NCBI GenBank assembly: GCA_027532825.1
Contig: JAPZTL010000004.1
Coordinates: 434,001-498,000 of the forward strand
DNA: 64,000 nt
Reading direction: 5' to 3'
From: Silanimonas sp021297925
GTDB lineage: Bacteria; Pseudomonadota; Gammaproteobacteria; Xanthomonadales; Xanthomonadaceae
Each line of letters starts with the position of its first letter. Position 1 is the first letter of the stretch. Shown one piece after another: positions 1 to 7,046 of this stretch. The notes beneath the pieces are model-generated. The model made no database searches. It was not told the origin of the DNA and was given only the letters and a program-made list of their open reading frames with translations. Made by a program: the position numbers and the translations under genes.

Positions 1-1
1 C

Positions 2-325
2 TCGGCCTACGAGGCACGCACCAAGGCCGAACTGCCGGTGCTGAACCGCTGGTTCGAGGGCGTGGAGCCGCCGGTGGCCGACTACCTCGTGGTGATCCTC
101 TACGACCGCGAGCAGATGGCGAAGGAGGGCACGCCCATCGACGCCGACTGGGGCATCGTCGGCTGCATGTACACCAGCGAGCCGGCCGAGATCCCGATGG
201 CGCCGATCACGATGATGCGCAACGCGCTCGGCGTGGCCGAAGGCGGCAGCGGCGTACCCATCGACCGCGAGGCGTATGCGAAGAGCGTGGCGTTCTGGGA
301 ACGCCACGCGAATTGGCGGGGCTAG
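2..325 (+). CDS. DUF3228-like protein, C-terminal part (gene enters from left edge)
   Basis: The reading frame is open from base 2 to the TAG at 323-325, so the gene starts outside the window and only about the last 107 codons are seen. The visible part has the conserved segments I associate with DUF3228 proteins: PVADYLVVILYDREQ, a DWGIVGCMYT stretch, and PMAPITMMRNALGVAEGGSG followed by an AFWERHANWRG end. The family has no established function, and the assignment is from memory of the family pattern. The last 129 bp (202-330) recur at 3540-3668 with six mismatches. This copy looks functional because its frame is uninterrupted. Confidence 0.65.
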   Translation, partial: SAYEARTKAELPVLNRWFEGVEPPVADYLVVILYDREQMAKEGTPIDADWGIVGCMYTSEPAEIPMAPITMMRNALGVAEGGSGVPIDREAYAKSVAFWERHANWRG

Positions 326-330
326 GGTAA
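202..330 (+). repeat. 129-bp direct repeat, left copy
   Basis: Bases 202-330 match 3540-3668 at 123 of 129 positions, in the same orientation. The six differences are at 229, 237, 258, 309, 322 and 328 of this copy. The repeat covers the 3' end of the DUF3228-like gene and a few bases past its stop. It forms the left boundary of the low-GC ada cassette. Confidence 0.9.
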
Positions 331-475
331 GCCTCGCCGGTCGATGACCGGGCAACGCTCGTCTGCGGAGCTCTCGTCCGAGGGGCGTTAGTGGTCGATG
401 CGAATAGAGTCGATTGCCTGCGTAAAGCGGCAGCATCAATCGCGAGACGATTGTTCTTTCCGTTTGAACAAGATG

Positions 476-889
476 CTAGGCCACATTGGCTGACTTGCGC
501 CTTCGGCGCCAAGCAAAAAGCCCGATGAGATACGTACCAGCCGTGAAGTCGAATGAGAGGCGGAAGCCTTGCGACCAGATCGGAACGCCTGGATTGTCGA
601 CAATGTGACTGTGGAAGATTTCGTAGATTCCTTGCGCAATCAGCCCTGCGGCAACCAAAAGCGGCCGCCGCTTGCTCCCAATCACGGCCACGCCCAGAAA
701 GACCAGAAAGACTGCTAGTTCTGAAGAGAACGCGATGTTGGAGCCAGCAATTGCAGCCGCCAGCACGTAGTAGGACGCTACGACGATAAGGATGACCGGG
801 TAGAAGCTTCGGTCTTTATCGAAGCCGAACGAGCTTGCTGAAAGCCCCACATCTAGGGCCAGCAAACCTCCAGCCAGATGTTCAATCAC
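476..889 (-). CDS. Hypothetical small inner-membrane protein
   Basis: This 137-residue protein has four hydrophobic segments, near residues 30-49, 54-72, 76-92 and 112-128. It ends in a basic WRRRRKS tail, which suggests a cytoplasmic C terminus. I do not recognise the family and no enzymatic motif is visible. The start is a GTG at 889 that overlaps the TGA of the upstream NIPSNAP-like gene by 8 bases, so the two are probably translationally coupled. It is the last gene of the ada cassette and its base composition is clearly lower in GC than the genes outside the cassette. Confidence 0.6.
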   Translation of the reverse strand: MIEHLAGGLLALDVGLSASSFGFDKDRSFYPVILIVVASYYVLAAAIAGSNIAFSSELAVFLVFLGVAVIGSKRRPLLVAAGLIAQGIYEIFHSHIVDNPGVPIWSQGFRLSFDFTAGTYLIGLFAWRRRRKSANVA

Positions 890-1262
890 GGCGGAATTCC
901 CCGTCGCGGCTCAATGCTGCATTGGGGAGCGACAGCGTTGTGTTCGAGTCGCTTTCGATCAAGGCAACGATCTGTTCGCGTGGCTCCATCCGCAAAGCTG
1001 AACTTGAGCAAAACACTTCCTGCGATGCTGGAAGTTGTTCCAGATTGTCGAAGGTACGCATGAGGTAGTCGTGGTAGGGGGCGTGCAGTGACTGCCCATA
1101 GGCGACGACGACCATGCCCGCGGCCTGCATCAGGGGGACGCTCGTCTCCGAGACGAGCGAGTGAAAAGTCGCGCCACTGCCTGACTTCAGTTTGTGGAAG
1201 CGGAGCTCGATCAGGCGTTCCATACTCATGCGGGTCGTGTGGTGTGGTCGAGCGTTCGACAT
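882..1262 (-). CDS. NIPSNAP-like family protein
   Basis: A protein of about 126 residues whose core IELRFHKLKSGSG...FHSLV, VVAYGQSLH, YLMRTFDNLEQ and REQIVALIES segments match the ferredoxin-like alpha/beta barrel of NIPSNAP proteins. The biochemical role of bacterial members is unknown. The open frame extends to 1406, but the residues before the core are arginine-rich and unlike the family. I chose the ATG at 1262 because AGGAG lies just upstream of it; an ATG at 1229 is possible. It sits between the PEP mutase-like gene, 56 bp upstream, and the membrane protein, with which it overlaps. Confidence 0.65.
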   Translation of the reverse strand: MSNARPHHTTRMSMERLIELRFHKLKSGSGATFHSLVSETSVPLMQAAGMVVVAYGQSLHAPYHDYLMRTFDNLEQLPASQEVFCSSSALRMEPREQIVALIESDSNTTLSLPNAALSRDGEFRRD

Positions 1263-1318
1263 AGCTCCTGCGCGCCTCGATTTGGTCTTTTGCAAGAACG
1301 TTCGTGGCCGCACATTGA

Positions 1319-2101
1319 TCAAGCATTCATCGTTGAGAAATCGACGCGTGCGGCCCAAATCCCGTTCGAGTTTCCGGACATGAATTCTCCAGCCAGCTCC
1401 TCGCATCGCGCGTAGGCGGCGATCGCTAGACCGGGGCCGGCCGTCAGTCTTCGCGCGCCAAGTCTCTCCAGTTCGTTGACGCCGGGCAGGCCAGGAAGCG
1501 CCATGACATTCAGGGGGACTGCGATGGATTTCGCTATGGCTTCGATCTCGCCGGCGTCCGTCGCGCCGGGAACGAACAGGCCATCACAGCCAGCATTGGT
1601 ATAAGTCAAGGCGCGCGAGATCACTTCAGAGGGCCGGCCTTCACTTGCAACGAGCCCGAACAGATAGACGTCCGTGCGCGCGTTGATGAACAAACTGCTG
1701 CGATCGTGCCTCGATCGAATTGCCGCAATCTTCGAGGCAAACGCGGCAGGTGTGTCATGGCCATCCTCGATATTGATCGAAGAGACGCCGGCAACTACGA
1801 GTGCGTCGACAAGATCTGCAACGTCGCCAGGCGAGCTCGAGTAGCCACGCTCGATGTCGACCGAAAGCGGTGTGCCGGGACAAACGCGTCGGATCTCGAT
1901 GGCACGCTGAATGATTTGCGTAGCCGTGAGCGCTTCGCCGTCGGAAAGGCCCAGAGACCAAGACACACCTGCGCTGGTGGTCGCGAGAAGCGGCGCACCC
2001 GCCGAAACCACGCGTCGCGCGCTCGCAGCGTCCCATGCGTTGGGAATGCGTAACAGGCCGGGCTTGCTCAGGATGGTGCTTGCGAGTGGCGTTGCGTTCA
2101 T
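1319..2101 (-). CDS. Isocitrate lyase/PEP mutase superfamily protein
   Basis: A 260-residue TIM-barrel protein. Residues 19-24 (IPNAWD) form the substrate-end motif of the superfamily, D82 and E84 in VDIERG are the expected Mg2+ ligands, and NIEDG (110-114) and NARTD (140-144) are also conserved. The KKCGH catalytic loop of true isocitrate lyase is absent, so C-C or C-P lyase or oxaloacetate hydrolase-type chemistry is more likely; the substrate cannot be told. Its ATG overlaps the TGA of ada by 4 bases (2098-2101), so it is co-transcribed with ada. An Ada gene coupled to this family is an arrangement I recall from other bacteria. Confidence 0.85.
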   Translation of the reverse strand: MNATPLASTILSKPGLLRIPNAWDAASARRVVSAGAPLLATTSAGVSWSLGLSDGEALTATQIIQRAIEIRRVCPGTPLSVDIERGYSSSPGDVADLVDALVVAGVSSINIEDGHDTPAAFASKIAAIRSRHDRSSLFINARTDVYLFGLVASEGRPSEVISRALTYTNAGCDGLFVPGATDAGEIEAIAKSIAVPLNVMALPGLPGVNELERLGARRLTAGPGLAIAAYARCEELAGEFMSGNSNGIWAARVDFSTMNA

Positions 2102-3198
2102 GTCTTGGGCTCTCGTTTGGTGGATTGGTCGTGCTCAGACGCCGCTTGCTGTCGCTCGAGCTTGAGCAGGAACGCTTTCCTTGCCATTCCTCCTCCGTAG
2201 CCGCCGAGTCCTCCGTCGGACGCTATTACTCGATGACAGGGAAGAAGAATGGCGAGGCGATTCCTACCGTTAGCGCCCGCGACGGCGCGCACCGCCCTCG
2301 GATGGCCGACAGCATGAGCAAGCTGGGCATAGGAACGGGTCGCGCCATAGGGAATTCGGCTCAATGCCTCCCACACGGTTCTGTCGAATGCCGTTCCTGG
2401 AGAATAGATGGGAACGCTGAACTCGAAGAGGCGTCCGTTGAAGTAGCGCGAAAGTTCGCCCTCAAGCTTTTGAAGATTGGGGTGTTCGCCTGGAACCGCG
2501 GCATAGCCGTGGTTATGGCGGAGGTCTTCCAACTCCCTCGGCAGTGCCGGGCGATCGCAGAACTCAAGGAGCACGACACCCGATGCCTCCGTCATCGCGA
2601 GCATTGGGCCTAAGGGTGTGGTGAGATAACGGTAGTAGAGCGCCTTGCGTTCATCGGCTTTCCCCGGGGAGACACCGAACGTCTTCTGAAACGCATCGCG
2701 GAATCCGCTGACCGATTCGAAACCCGAATCCATTGCAACGTCATCGATGCCAGCGCCGGATTTCAGGCGATCCAAGGCGATTCCAAGGCGTCGAGCCCGC
2801 GTGTACTCGGAGAATGTGGTCCCGAATCGCTGCTTGAACCAAGCGCGCACTCGCGCTGGAGCGATGCCATAGGTCTCGACATCAGCAAACGTCCACCGGC
2901 GGTCGGGCTCCGCCTCCACCGCATCCATCAGCGGGCGAAGCCAATCTGGGGATTCGCCGTAAAACTCGAGCGGGCGGCAGCGGAGGCAGGGCCTGAATCC
3001 TGCTTCTTGGGCCTCACTCGCGCTGGCATAGAAGATGACGTTTTTCGGCAACGGCTTGCGGGCAGAGCAGGTCGGTCGGCAGAAGATCCGCGTCGTAACG
3101 ACAGCCGTGAAGAAAACGCCTTCATAAGCCGCGTCGCATGCGAGCATTGCTGCAATCATTTCGTCGCGAGGCGGCAGGAGTTGAAGCATGGCGTTCAT
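2098..3198 (-). CDS. ada: Bifunctional DNA methyltransferase / transcriptional regulator Ada
   Basis: This 366-residue protein repairs methylated DNA and activates the adaptive response. The N-terminal zinc domain keeps all four cysteines (C40, C44, C71, C74), where methyl phosphotriesters are accepted. An AraC-type helix-turn-helix spans about 95-180, and the O6-methylguanine-DNA methyltransferase domain (about 187-355) ends in the PCHRV active site with C321. The length fits the full three-part Ada. It heads the minus-strand cassette and overlaps the next gene by 4 bases. A perfect 16-bp palindrome lies about 50 bases upstream of the ATG and may be its operator. The moderate GC content sets it apart from the flanking genes. 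Confidence 0.95.
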   Translation of the reverse strand: MNAMLQLLPPRDEMIAAMLACDAAYEGVFFTAVVTTRIFCRPTCSARKPLPKNVIFYASASEAQEAGFRPCLRCRPLEFYGESPDWLRPLMDAVEAEPDRRWTFADVETYGIAPARVRAWFKQRFGTTFSEYTRARRLGIALDRLKSGAGIDDVAMDSGFESVSGFRDAFQKTFGVSPGKADERKALYYRYLTTPLGPMLAMTEASGVVLLEFCDRPALPRELEDLRHNHGYAAVPGEHPNLQKLEGELSRYFNGRLFEFSVPIYSPGTAFDRTVWEALSRIPYGATRSYAQLAHAVGHPRAVRAVAGANGRNRLAILLPCHRVIASDGGLGGYGGGMARKAFLLKLERQQAASEHDQSTKREPKT

Positions 3199-3248
3199 GC
3201 AGTAAGCCTAGACGGCATTTCAAAGTGTCTCCACCGGAAATGCACGTT

Positions 3249-3264
3249 CGAACTCGCGAGTTCG
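3249..3264. promoter_or_regulatory. 16-bp perfect palindrome upstream of ada (candidate operator)
   Basis: CGAACTCGCGAGTTCG is identical to its reverse complement and lies 50 bases upstream of the ada start codon. No gene covers it. It contains GAAC and GTTC half-sites separated by six bases, which resembles but does not equal the Gram-positive LexA box (four-base spacer). A regulatory role is inferred from position and symmetry. Confidence 0.4.
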
Positions 3265-3368
3265 CATCGTGGCGTTCTCGGATGCTGGCGCCTTGCTCGA
3301 TAGCCCTCCTGAAGCCGATGCGCAGGATTGCTCTGCTTTGTCGGGGTCCGCCCTAGGCTGAGGGATTG

Positions 3369-3429
3369 TCATCGGAACCGCTCGCCCACGGGAAGGTAGC
3401 GCCAATGGGCGGGCGGCATCGCTCCCGCG
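3369..3429 (-). pseudogene. C-terminal remnant of an RluF-like pseudouridine synthase gene
   Basis: Read on the minus strand, this stretch encodes AMPPAHWRYLPVGERFR followed by TGA. This nearly matches AMPPGQWRFLPVGERF, the C terminus of the intact RluF-like gene at 13492-14229. Upstream of residue AGA the frame loses all similarity and runs into DUF3228-like sequence on the other strand. Only about 18 codons survive, so this is debris from a deletion or recombination joint rather than a gene. Confidence 0.7.
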
Positions 3430-3663
3430 ATCGTCGAGCATCTGAACACGGTGCCGAAGCTGGCCGTGCTCGACGGCTATGCGCCGTTCTGCAAGCTGCA
3501 CGTGCACCGCAAATGGACAAGCACGCGCTTCCTGGTGGTGCCGATCACGATGATGCGCAACGCGCTGGGCGTGGACGAAGGCGGCAGCGGCGTACGCATC
3601 GACCGCGAGGCGTATGCGAAGAGCGTGGCGTTCTGGGAACGCCACGTGAATTGGCGGGGGTAG
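3430..3663 (+). pseudogene. Internally deleted second copy of the DUF3228-like gene
   Basis: The frame reads VEHLNTVPKLAVLDGYAPF, then CKLHVHRKWTSTRFLVVPIT, and passes directly into MMRNALGVDEGGSG and the family C terminus. The middle segment (the ADYLVVILYDREQ...DWGIVGC part seen in the copy at 2-325) is missing. The join falls at a short PIT-coding sequence that occurs at both ends of the missing part, so deletion between short repeats is likely. Three of the five coding differences from the left copy change an amino acid (A to D, P to R, A to V), which fits relaxed selection. An ATG-less 5' end abutting the RluF remnant supports pseudogene status. Confidence 0.65.
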
Positions 3664-3668
3664 GGCAA
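3540..3668 (+). repeat. 129-bp direct repeat, right copy
   Basis: This is the partner of 202-330 (123 of 129 identical, same orientation), offset by 3338 bases. It forms the right boundary of the segment carrying the ada cassette. Confidence 0.9.
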
Positions 3669-3678
3669 CCCGCCGCGT

Positions 3679-5544
3679 TCACTCGGCGGCCGGTGACAGC
3701 CGCAGGATCGTGATGCTGCCGGGCGCGAAACTCGGCTTCGCGTTGAGGTCGATGGCCCTGCCTTCCAACACGTCGTTTGCCCTCTGCGCGGCTTCGAGGC
3801 CTTGTTCGAAACGCTCGCGCTCGAACACGAAGGGCGCGCTGCCGCGGTTCACCACCACCATCACGGCCTCGTCGTCCGCGCGACGGAAGTACACATACGC
3901 CCCCTGCCGCGGCTGGTAGTGCAGGAAGCGGCCCTCGGCGATCGCCTTCGACTCCGCGCGCCAGCGCAGCAGGCGGCGCATCCAGTCCTGCAGTGCGCGC
4001 TGTTCTGCCGTGAGGCCTTTGCCGGTGAAGGCGGATGCGGCATCGCCGGGCCAACCGCCGGGGAAGTTGCGGCGTGCGGCGATGTCGTCGCGCTCGACGG
4101 GGCTGGTCATCAGCACTTCAGTGCCGTAGTAGAACTGCGCGACGCGGGGCAGGGTGGCGACGAGGCCGAGGGCGACGCGCAGCGCGGCCGGATCCTCGCG
4201 CAGCATGCTGAAGATGCGCGGCTTGTCGTGGTTGCCTTCGAACACGACCAGGCGCGACGGGTCGGCGTAGAGCCGGTCGTTGCCGAGCATTTCGTGGATG
4301 CGACCCATGCCGGTGGTGAAGCCCTCCGGCTCGGTGAGCGCCTTGCGGATGCCTTCGCTCAAGGGGAAGTCCATCAGGCTCGGTGTGCCTGGAACTTCGC
4401 CCGCCCAATCCATGCCGGGCAACTGCCAGTGCGCGACGACCGCCGGGTTGTTGCTCCATTCCTCGCCGACGATGGTGAAGCGCGGGTACTCGCGGAGGAT
4501 GGCGCTGATCCAGCCCTGCAGGAACGCCGTGTCCGAATAGCCATACGTGTCGACGCGCAGGCCGGAGAGATCGGCGTACTCGATCCACCAGATGGCGTTC
4601 TGGTCGAGATAGCGCGCCAGCACCGGATCGCGCTGGTCGAGGTCGGGCATCGTGGTGTGGAACCAGCCGTGCTGGAAGTTCTCGATGTCGACCTTCGGCG
4701 CGTAGGGGTCGGTGACGGCGGTGCGCCCGTGCTGCGTTTCGATGAAACGGTTGCCGTTGCTGATCCACGTCGGCGTGGGCGGGTCATTGGCCCAGGGGTG
4801 ATGGTGGCCGATGTGGTTCGGGACGATGTCCTGGATCACGCCGACGCCCTTGGCGCGGGCCTTCGCGACGAAGTCGCGGTAGTCCTCGTTGCTGCCGAAT
4901 CGCGGGTCGACGCGGTAGAGGTCGGTGATGGCGTAGCCGTGGTACGAGAATGCGGGCTGGTTGTTCTCCACCACCGGCGTCGGCCAGACCATGGTGAAGC
5001 CCATGCCGGCGATGTAGTCGAGCGAATTCGCCAAGCCGGCGATATCGCCACCTTGTCGCGCGGCGCCGTTGCCGAGCTCGGCGGCTTCCAGCATGCCGGG
5101 CACACGGTCGTTCGACGGGTCGCCGTTCGCGAAACGGTCCGGCATCAGGTTGAGGATGGCGTCTTTCGGGCCGAAGCCCTCGCGTTCGGCGCTGCCCGGG
5201 CGGCGTGTGGCCAGCGGCACCAGCACGCGGCGTTCGCCGTTGCTGCCAGTGAAGCGCAGCACGATGTCGCCCGCCTTGGCGGCGGGTTCGATGCGCAGAT
5301 CGACGACGCGATAGTTCGGGCTGGCCAGCGCGCGATCCCCGATGCGAACGACGCCTTCCGGCAGTTCAACCGACAGTGCATCGGCACCGATGCCGGGGCC
5401 GCTGACCAGCAGCTGCAGGTCGGGGTTCTTCATGCCCACCCACCATGAAGGCGGGAAGGCGCGCACCGCATCGTTCTGGGCCGCCATGGCCAAGCCGGGC
5501 AGCAGGAGCGTGACCAGCAGCAACACTCGAAGCGCGACGTTCAT
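3679..5544 (-). CDS. Secreted GH13 cyclomaltodextrinase/neopullulanase-like amylase
   Basis: A 621-residue glycoside hydrolase with a signal peptide (residues 1-21, hydrophobic core ending AMA) and an N-terminal beta domain (about 25-120) of the kind found in cyclomaltodextrinases. The GH13 barrel has D332 (LRVDTYG) as nucleophile, E361 (VGEEW) as acid/base and D440 (GNHD) as stabiliser; YHGYAITDLY and QDIVPNH are further conserved regions. It probably hydrolyses alpha-1,4-glucans or cyclodextrins in the periplasm. The ATG at 5544 overlaps the TGA of the MFS gene (TGATG), so uptake and hydrolysis are coupled. The frame stays open far upstream, but that part overlaps the transporter and is a shadow. 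Confidence 0.88.
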   Translation of the reverse strand: MNVALRVLLLVTLLLPGLAMAAQNDAVRAFPPSWWVGMKNPDLQLLVSGPGIGADALSVELPEGVVRIGDRALASPNYRVVDLRIEPAAKAGDIVLRFTGSNGERRVLVPLATRRPGSAEREGFGPKDAILNLMPDRFANGDPSNDRVPGMLEAAELGNGAARQGGDIAGLANSLDYIAGMGFTMVWPTPVVENNQPAFSYHGYAITDLYRVDPRFGSNEDYRDFVAKARAKGVGVIQDIVPNHIGHHHPWANDPPTPTWISNGNRFIETQHGRTAVTDPYAPKVDIENFQHGWFHTTMPDLDQRDPVLARYLDQNAIWWIEYADLSGLRVDTYGYSDTAFLQGWISAILREYPRFTIVGEEWSNNPAVVAHWQLPGMDWAGEVPGTPSLMDFPLSEGIRKALTEPEGFTTGMGRIHEMLGNDRLYADPSRLVVFEGNHDKPRIFSMLREDPAALRVALGLVATLPRVAQFYYGTEVLMTSPVERDDIAARRNFPGGWPGDAASAFTGKGLTAEQRALQDWMRRLLRWRAESKAIAEGRFLHYQPRQGAYVYFRRADDEAVMVVVNRGSAPFVFERERFEQGLEAAQRANDVLEGRAIDLNAKPSFAPGSITILRLSPAAE

Positions 5545-7037
5545 CAGGGAGATTCCGTTGGGTGGTGGGGCGGGCGTTCGGAGACGAACATCCAGAACAC
5601 GAAGGAAAGCAGCAGGCTGGCGGCGAACAACAGGAACACGCCGCGATCGAGGTCGAGGGCTTCGGTGACCTTCACCAGCCCGGGAACGGCGAGCGCCGGC
5701 AGCACGAGGCTGGAATTGAAGACCCCCATGCTCATGCCCATCTGGCGGCTGTCGACCGACTCGGAAAAGATCGCGAAGACGATGGAAATCAGCGACGACC
5801 AGCCGATGCCAACCAGCAGCATGCCGAGGTAGTAGAAGGCCTCGGTGGGCGGCGCCAGCGCGATGGCCGCGAAGGCGAGGGCCATGCTTCCCATCGCAGC
5901 GCGGTGCACGGCGACCTTGCCCCAGCGTTCGCAAAGCGGCTTCAGCACCAGCACCGGGAGCAGGGCACCGACGACGTTCATCAGCAGGAAGCCCACGGAC
6001 AGCACGCGCCCGGCGCTGTCGGTGGCGACCGGTGCGGTGTCGCTCCACATCGCATAGAAGGCATCGGCCATCAGTGGGCCTTCGGCGCCCGCCACCACGA
6101 CGTCGCGAACGTAGAAGAAGGTCATCACGAACAGGGCCTGCACGCCGAGCCATGCGAAGCCATGCGCGAGCAGCAGGGTGCCCAGCCGATGCTTCGCGGA
6201 GGGGCGGATGCGTCCCCGCCACACGCGCGTCACGCCCCACACGATGCCGAGTACGAGCACCCCGACGAACAGGGGCAGCGCCACAGCCGATAGCGCGTGA
6301 TCCAGCAGGCTGCGGTCCACCGCCACGTAGGCGCCGTAGAGCGCGAAGCCGGCCATGGGCCACAGGGCTTTGAAAGGCGACAGGCCACCGCGATCGTCCA
6401 CGTCCGGCGCTAGCGCCGTCGGCGCGGCGGGGCGGGCTTCCTCGATGAAGAAGGCCGGCACCACCGTGAGGAGGAAGGTCACCGCCACCGTCGTGAGCAG
6501 CAGCACTTCGTTTCCGAACACGATGGAGACCAGGTACGCGCTGATGCCGAACACCCCCGAAACCACCTGCATCCACGCATAGCCACGCACGCGATGTGGC
6601 CCCTCGGGCGTGAGGTCGGCCACGAGGGATCGCGCGGGGTTGAAGGTGACATTGGTGGCGAGGTCATTCACCAGCACGACGAACACGGCGACGGTTATCA
6701 GGCCCAAGCCGGACGCGGCGGCCAGGGCATCGAGATGGAGCAGGGCGAAGGTGCCCAGCGCCCCGGCCGTACCGCCCGCGATGAGGTACGGACGCCGCTG
6801 CCCGCCCATCCACCAGGTGCGGTCGCTCAGCCAGCCGACGATGGGCTGCACGAACAGGCCCATCAGCGGCCCCATCAACCAGATGAGCGCGATGTTTTCG
6901 AGGTGCAGGTCGTAGCGCGTGCTCAGCAGCCACGTGGTCGAGGCCACGGCGGACGAGAGGCAAAAGCCAATCGCTGCGGTCGGCAAGCTCAGCAGGATCA
7001 GGAAGCCGTTGGACAAGCGGCGCTGTGACTCACGCAT
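5544..7037 (-). CDS. MFS sugar transporter (SLC45/maltodextrin type)
   Basis: A 497-residue protein with about 12 membrane segments. The N-terminal half carries GPLMGLFVQPIVGWLSDRTW and GGQRRPYL, resembling the SLC45/maltose-sucrose MFS group often placed beside GH13 enzymes. It would import malto-oligosaccharides or related sugars across the inner membrane. It starts 9 bases after the GH92 stop and overlaps the start of the GH13 enzyme, so it is internal to the carbohydrate operon. The substrate is inferred from the neighbours. Confidence 0.8.
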   Translation of the reverse strand: MRESQRRLSNGFLILLSLPTAAIGFCLSSAVASTTWLLSTRYDLHLENIALIWLMGPLMGLFVQPIVGWLSDRTWWMGGQRRPYLIAGGTAGALGTFALLHLDALAAASGLGLITVAVFVVLVNDLATNVTFNPARSLVADLTPEGPHRVRGYAWMQVVSGVFGISAYLVSIVFGNEVLLLTTVAVTFLLTVVPAFFIEEARPAAPTALAPDVDDRGGLSPFKALWPMAGFALYGAYVAVDRSLLDHALSAVALPLFVGVLVLGIVWGVTRVWRGRIRPSAKHRLGTLLLAHGFAWLGVQALFVMTFFYVRDVVVAGAEGPLMADAFYAMWSDTAPVATDSAGRVLSVGFLLMNVVGALLPVLVLKPLCERWGKVAVHRAAMGSMALAFAAIALAPPTEAFYYLGMLLVGIGWSSLISIVFAIFSESVDSRQMGMSMGVFNSSLVLPALAVPGLVKVTEALDLDRGVFLLFAASLLLSFVFWMFVSERPPHHPTESP

Positions 7038-7046
7038 GGCGGCGGC

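Noticed and set aside
354..389. Inverted repeat resembling an integron attC site just downstream of the cassette's last gene
   Set aside because: The arms AACGCTCG and CGAG..GCGTT pair imperfectly, but the outer 7-mers do not fit RYYYAAC or GTTRRRY on either strand. No matching site is seen at the other end of the cassette, and no integrase is in the window.
1263..1406. Longer N terminus for the NIPSNAP-like protein
   Set aside because: The added 48 residues are arginine-rich and unlike the family. A ribosome-binding site is present at the ATG at 1262.
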